NCBI RefSeq assembly: GCF_001647285.1
Contig: NZ_LRML01000009.1
Span: 1 to 64,000, forward strand
Origin: Rufibacter roseus
Lineage (GTDB): Bacteria > Bacteroidota > Bacteroidia > Cytophagales > Hymenobacteraceae
Direction of reading: 5' to 3'
DNA length: 64,000 nt
Part shown: piece by piece, positions 60,380 through 64,000 of the stretch
Layout of the letters: each line of letters opens with the position of its first letter
How positions within the stretch are numbered: position 1 is the first letter of the stretch
Position numbers and translations under genes: made by a program
Notes under the pieces: model-generated
What the model was told of the DNA's origin: nothing
The model's input: the letters and a program-made list of their open reading frames with translations, nothing else
Database searches by the model: none

Positions 60380-61586
60380 CTAGCATTTCTCGTACAGCAC
60401 CGCCAGCCCCTGCCCCACGCCTACGCACATGGTGGCCAAGCCGTATTTAGCCTCGGGACGACGCTTCATTTCATGAAGAAGGGTAGCCGTGATACGTGTG
60501 CCGCTGGCTCCCAGCGGGTGCCCGATGGCAATAGAACCACCGTTCACGTTTACTTTCTCTTCTTCTAACCCAAGTTCCTGCATACAAGCCACGGCCTGCG
60601 CCGCAAATGCTTCATTCAACTCAATCAGGTCAAGGTCTTTTACTTCCAGCCCCGCACGCTGCAGCACCTTTTGCGTAGCCGGCACAGGCCCCAATGCCCA
60701 TGCACCCAGGATCTACCCCAGCCACCGCCGATGCCACTATTCTAGCCATAGGCTTTAAATTATGCTTGCGCAGAAAATCACCGCTTACTATTAAGGCGGC
60801 AGCAGCACCATCATTTATGCCAGAGGAATTCCCAGCAGTCACCGTCCCATTTTCTTTGGTGAAGGCAGGTTTCAGCTCCGCCAGCTTCTCTATAGGCGAC
60901 AGGCGCGGATGTTCATCCGAATCAAACATAATCGGCTCTCCCTTCTTCTGAGGCACCGGTACCGGTACAATCTCATCTTGAAATTTGCCCGCTTGGGCTG
61001 CTGCTTGGTAACGGGTCTGCGATTGGTGAGCAAAGGCGTCTTGCGCTTCTCTGGAAATGTTCCATTTCTTGGCTACATTCTCGGCGGTCTCCCCCATAGC
61101 GAATGGGTGGTACAGTTTAGACAATACCGGATTGGTGAAGCGCCAGCCAATGGTAGTGTCGTAGATTTCGGGCGTGCGCCCCCAAGCTGACTCTGACTTA
61201 GCCATCACAAAAGGCGCTCGGGTCATGCTTTCTACACCTCCGGCAATGAACACGTCGCCCTCGCCGGCTTTGATGGCACGGGCGGCATCGGCGATAGACT
61301 GCAAGCCCGATGCACACAACCGGTTCACGGTTACTCCGCCTACTTCCGCGGGCAAACCAGCCAGCAAAGCGGCCATGCGGGCTACGTTACGGTTGTCCTC
61401 GCCGGCCTGGTTTGCGGCGCCTAAAATGACTTCTTCCACCTCTTCCGGATTGACTTCAGCATTACGAGCCATCAACTCTTTGATCACGTGCGCAACCAGA
61501 TCATCTGGCCGAACGGTGCTGAGGGAACCTCCGTATTTACCTACCGGTGTGCGTACTATGTCTATGATATATGCTTCTTGCGCCAT
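60380..61586 (-). pseudogene. Acetyl-CoA acetyltransferase (thiolase), frameshifted
   Basis: A thiolase of about 400 residues split by one extra G. The N-terminal frame (to about residue 299) has the active-site Cys C91 in NRLCASGLQS. It then reads [11 protein letters not shown], where [11 protein letters not shown] is expected. The second frame (60680-60380) carries [10 protein letters not shown] (His) and CVGVGQGLA (second Cys). The genomic run is GGGGCC where GGGCC would restore the frame (about 60688-60692). Thiolases join or cleave acetyl units in fatty-acid and ketone metabolism. Either a recent pseudogene or a base-call error in a G-run. Confidence 0.82.
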
Positions 61587-61655
61587 GTTTTTCCAAGTTT
61601 TGTGTAGCTTTGCAACACCAATTTTACAATTCTCTGCAAGTTAAAAAACCCTTAT

Positions 61656-62132
61656 ATGATCCAAAGAGTCCAAAGCGTGTTTCTGTTTTTGATAGTATTG
61701 GCTATGATTAGCCTGCTGTACTTACCAATGTGGGCCAAAACCGATCCTGCCTCGGGTCAGGAATATGTGCTCAACGCATATCAGTTAGGTCCGGTAGACG
61801 CAGCTGAAGGAGCGGCCACCACCAACACCATTTTCATTGCTATTTTAGCCGTAGCCGCCGCAGCCATTGCCTTGTACGAGATTTTCCAGTACAAGAACCG
61901 CCTTACCCAAATGAAATTGGGTATGCTTAATTCTTTGGTGATGGCTGGCCTGATGGGCTGCATTTTCTACTTCTCTTCTTACGTAGGCGAAGACCTGGTG
62001 AAAACTCAATCCGAAGGAGATTATTTAGCTGGTTTCTACATTCCGGCCGTAGGTTTGCTTTGCAACGTGCTAGCCAACCGCTTCATCAAGCGTGATGAGG
62101 ATTTGGTACGGTCAATGGATCGTCTGCGGTAA
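61656..62132 (+). CDS. DUF4293 membrane protein
   Basis: 158 residues with four predicted membrane helices (about 5-27, 48-68, 84-105, 120-140). The opening MIQRVQSVFLFLIVLAMISL and the ANRFIKRDEDLVRSMDRLR ending are typical of DUF4293, a Bacteroidota-restricted family of unknown function. It diverges from the thiolase and converges with the DUF4476 gene across the nested palindrome. Confidence 0.87.
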   Translation: MIQRVQSVFLFLIVLAMISLLYLPMWAKTDPASGQEYVLNAYQLGPVDAAEGAATTNTIFIAILAVAAAAIALYEIFQYKNRLTQMKLGMLNSLVMAGLMGCIFYFSSYVGEDLVKTQSEGDYLAGFYIPAVGLLCNVLANRFIKRDEDLVRSMDRLR

Positions 62133-62136
62133 TTTG

Positions 62137-62352
62137 TTAGACATAAGACACAGGACGTAAGACACAAGATTTTCTTGTAGCTCCAAACCTTTTAGAGCTT
62201 TTTATCCTGAATTGCAAAGCCTGTTTTCAGCTTGATTTTTAAAAATCAAGCTGAAAACAGGCTTAACTTGTTTAGGATTTTTTCTTGAGTTAAACTCCAA
62301 CTAGTCCCGCAGATTAAAATCTTGTGTCTTACGTCCTGTGTCTTGTGTCTAA
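62137..62352. repeat. Nested inverted repeat between converging genes
   Basis: Outer arms 62137-62173 and 62316-62352 (37 bp, one mismatch) enclose palindrome copy 24. The arms contain GACACAGGACGTAAGACA and similar AAGACACA units. The whole intergenic region is thus one large hairpin, starting five bases after one gene's stop and ending four before the other's. Confidence 0.92.
62219..62264. repeat. Family palindrome, copy 24 (perfect)
   Basis: A perfect palindrome with no loop: 23-24-bp arms centred on TTTTTAAAAA, core CAGCTTGA / TCAAGCTG, outer AGCCTGTTTT / AAAACAGGCT. Confidence 0.9.
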
Positions 62353-62355
62353 AGT

Positions 62356-63051
62356 TTACCTGCTATACAGGAAATCCTGCATTTCGCGGCGGCTGCTGGG
62401 GAACTCGAAGGCGTCAAACACGCGGCTGAACTTGGGCTGGTCGCACACATAGGTGTAGGCATATTTGGCCAAGGCAATACGTCGGTCTTCAAACCTGATT
62501 TCTTTCAGGAGCAGGTACAGGTCATCGGTTAAAATACCGCCTGCTAGCCTGATTTCGCCTTTGGCTATTTCCAGCCGGCGGTCGTCAAAGCCTTCTTCTT
62601 TCATGAAACGGAGGGTGCGGTTAATGTCCTCTTCGTTCATGATGTAGCGGCAAATATCTGGATTGGTAGCCGGATCTGGGGCCGGTGCGGGCAGTGCCGG
62701 ACGGTGCAGGGGCAGCTCTTCCACCTTCTGCAACAACAACCTTCTTCCGTACCTTACAGGCGTCAGCACAAAAACAGCTTCGTAGCCATCACGCAAAATT
62801 ACTTCTGCCCTAATGCGCTGTGGTCTGAAGCCGGGGACTAGCACACGCACATCTACTAAGTGCCTTCCGGCTGGTAAATCGCCTACGGCTACTCTTCTTT
62901 GCGCTACCGGGTTGATCATACGCCCGCCAATGGCAAGCTGAAATAATTCACCACGCTGGCTTTCTACCAGAATAGCGGCATCATGTCTGGAGCCAGCCCA
63001 AGCCAGAGAAACAAAAAGAAAAGCGATTAAAGAAAAGTAAAGGCGTTTCAT
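62356..63051 (-). CDS. DUF4476 exported protein
   Basis: 231 residues with a signal peptide (to about AWAGSRHD). The N-terminal 90 residues form a beta-rich domain (LFQLAIGGRMINPVAQRRVAVGDLPAG). The C-terminal DUF4476 domain has the family signature MNEEDINRTLRFMKEEGFDDRRLEIAK and FSRVFDAFEFPSSRREMQDFL. Function unknown; the family is frequent in Bacteroidota envelope proteins. Confidence 0.85.
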   Translation of the reverse strand: MKRLYFSLIAFLFVSLAWAGSRHDAAILVESQRGELFQLAIGGRMINPVAQRRVAVGDLPAGRHLVDVRVLVPGFRPQRIRAEVILRDGYEAVFVLTPVRYGRRLLLQKVEELPLHRPALPAPAPDPATNPDICRYIMNEEDINRTLRFMKEEGFDDRRLEIAKGEIRLAGGILTDDLYLLLKEIRFEDRRIALAKYAYTYVCDQPKFSRVFDAFEFPSSRREMQDFLYSR

Positions 63052-63132
63052 GGCGATAGAATTTGAGAGTTATCTATGAAAGCGCATATCCAAGTATTAT
63101 GCCAAACCTATATTCAGCATAATGCACTTACT

Positions 63133-63172
63133 CTGTTTTTACGCTACTTTTTGCAAAACAGCGCAAAAACAG
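63133..63172. repeat. Family palindrome, copy 25
   Basis: CTGTTTTTACGCT / AGCGCAAAAACAG with inner TTTTT/AAAA, between purM and the DUF4476 gene. Confidence 0.8.
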
Positions 63173-63204
63173 GCCTCTCTTTCAAACTCCTATTCTTTTA
63201 TCTG

Positions 63205-64000
63205 CTAGCCTTCATAGTAGAACTCGCCGTATGGGCTCTTGATGGTAAGCTCGTTCTTCTGGCTGGCTTCTACTCTACCAATTATTTGCGCGTCAATGTT
63301 AAAAGATTGGCTGATGCTGATGAGGTCTTGTGCAATTTCCTGCGGCACATACAGCTCCAGACGGTGGCCCATGTTGAAGACCTTGTACATTTCCTGCCAG
63401 CTGGTGTTGCTCTGCTCCTGTATGAGCCTGAATAGTGGCGGCACCGGCAACAGGTTGTCTTTAATAATGTGTACATTCTTGGTGAAGTGCAGCACTTTGG
63501 TTTGGGCGCCGCCACTGCAATGCACCATGCCGTGCAATTGGCTGCGGTAGTCTTTTAAGATTGCCTGCACCAACGGCGCGTAGGTTCTGGTTGGCGACAG
63601 CACCAGCTTGCCCACCGTTAAGCCCGTTTCTTCATTTACATCGGTGAGTTTGCAGCTGCCGGAATAAACCAAATCAGAAGGCACGGCTGGGTCAAAGCTT
63701 TCGGGATAGGCTTGGGCCAGGTAATTGGCGAAAACATCGTGGCGGGCGCTGGTAAGACCGTTGCTGCCCATGCCGCCGTTGTACTCGCTTTCATAGGTAG
63801 CCTGTCCGTAAGAAGCAAAACCCACAATCACATCGCCAGCCTGAATGGTGTGGTTCGAGATCACATAGCTGCGTTTCATGCGGGCGGTGACGGTGCTGTC
63901 CACAATAATAGTACGTACCAGATCCCCCACATCGGCGGTCTCGCCACCGGTGCTGTAAATACCAATGCCGTTGTCTCTCAGCATCTGCAGCACTTCTTCG
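63205..64000 (-). CDS. purM: Phosphoribosylformylglycinamidine cyclo-ligase (AIR synthase), partial
   Basis: The C-terminal 265 or so residues; the N-terminus lies beyond the window edge at 64000. The segment starts in GIYSTGGETADVGDL, characteristic of the PurM active-site region, and continues through GDVIVGFASYGQATYESEYNGGMGSNG (the ATP-binding loop) and GMVHCSGGAQTKVLHF. PurM makes AIR from FGAM with ATP, step five of purine synthesis. The C-terminal domain ends in KSPYGEFYYEG. A palindrome lies 30 bases after the stop. Confidence 0.88.
   Translation of the reverse strand, partial: EEVLQMLRDNGIGIYSTGGETADVGDLVRTIIVDSTVTARMKRSYVISNHTIQAGDVIVGFASYGQATYESEYNGGMGSNGLTSARHDVFANYLAQAYPESFDPAVPSDLVYSGSCKLTDVNEETGLTVGKLVLSPTRTYAPLVQAILKDYRSQLHGMVHCSGGAQTKVLHFTKNVHIIKDNLLPVPPLFRLIQEQSNTSWQEMYKVFNMGHRLELYVPQEIAQDLISISQSFNIDAQIIGRVEASQKNELTIKSPYGEFYYEG

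Noticed and set aside
1758-63172. Calling the dispersed palindromes intrinsic terminators
   Set aside because: The stem is flanked by T before and A after on both strands, so no U-tract follows the hairpin. Real terminators in the window have the opposite layout. They are kept as repeats; transcript 3' end data could reverse this.

Overview
The window looks like chromosome from a member of the Bacteroidota, most likely a Cytophagales/Hymenobacteraceae-type bacterium (Rufibacter, Hymenobacter or Pontibacter-like). I infer this from gene content: DUF3857 transglutaminase-fold proteins, DUF4293, DUF4476, DUF2490, a carboxypeptidase-regulatory-like domain protein, FtsX-like permeases of about 800 residues, leucine dehydrogenase, and the nusB / DUF1573 / yajC / YbbR / coaE arrangement. 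TAnnTTTG-type -7 boxes before both tRNA genes and a general lack of Shine-Dalgarno sites agree. No rRNA, CRISPR array, prophage or insertion sequence was seen.

Layout. 1-10 kb: a lipoprotein, an MscS channel, a TerB-like protein, a tightly coupled four-gene membrane operon (DoxX-like, DUF2071, methyltransferase, small membrane protein), CreD and a large AsmA-like protein. 10-22 kb: tRNA-Val, small and GNAT-like proteins, then a housekeeping run on the minus strand (nusB, YtxH, NAD-type isocitrate dehydrogenase, DUF1573, yajC, YbbR, coaE), a repeat-rich gene-poor kilobase, leucine dehydrogenase, an MdlA-like ABC half-exporter and tRNA-Pro. 22-33 kb: five tandem DUF3857/transglutaminase-fold proteins, four of which lack the catalytic Cys and His, and one of which is frameshifted. 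35-46 kb: an NtrB/NtrC-type two-component system, a pirin / ring-cleaving dioxygenase / esterase operon (electrophile stress), and an HlyD-ATPase-FtsX exporter operon. 46-51 kb: a stressosome module (RsbR, RsbS, RsbT, an RsbX-like ATPase-phosphatase and a kinase with two ATPase domains) next to a CheY-like regulator. 51-64 kb: small unknowns, two PhoD-like phosphatases (one with lost metal ligands), an MdlB-like ABC half-exporter, truA, a frameshifted thiolase, DUF4293, DUF4476 and the 3' part of purM.

Three signals deserve most attention. (1) About 25 copies of a roughly 40-bp palindrome occupy gene 3' ends. Its outline is CTGTTTT, variable GC core, TTTT, loop, then the mirror image. The core changes from copy to copy but both arms change together, and no U-tract follows the stem, unlike the ordinary terminators also present. 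Two copies have grown into hairpins with 30-33 bp arms, one running into a coding sequence; a third sits inside a 37-bp inverted repeat. (2) The two-component system and the exporter operon 3.4 kb away share a double operator: two 16-bp palindromes 21 bp apart, placed before TGGCACAG -24-like elements, which ties them into one predicted sigma-54 regulon. (3) The stressosome kinase fuses an RsbT/RsbW-like ATPase domain to a complete histidine kinase, which could link a stressosome to two-component signalling.
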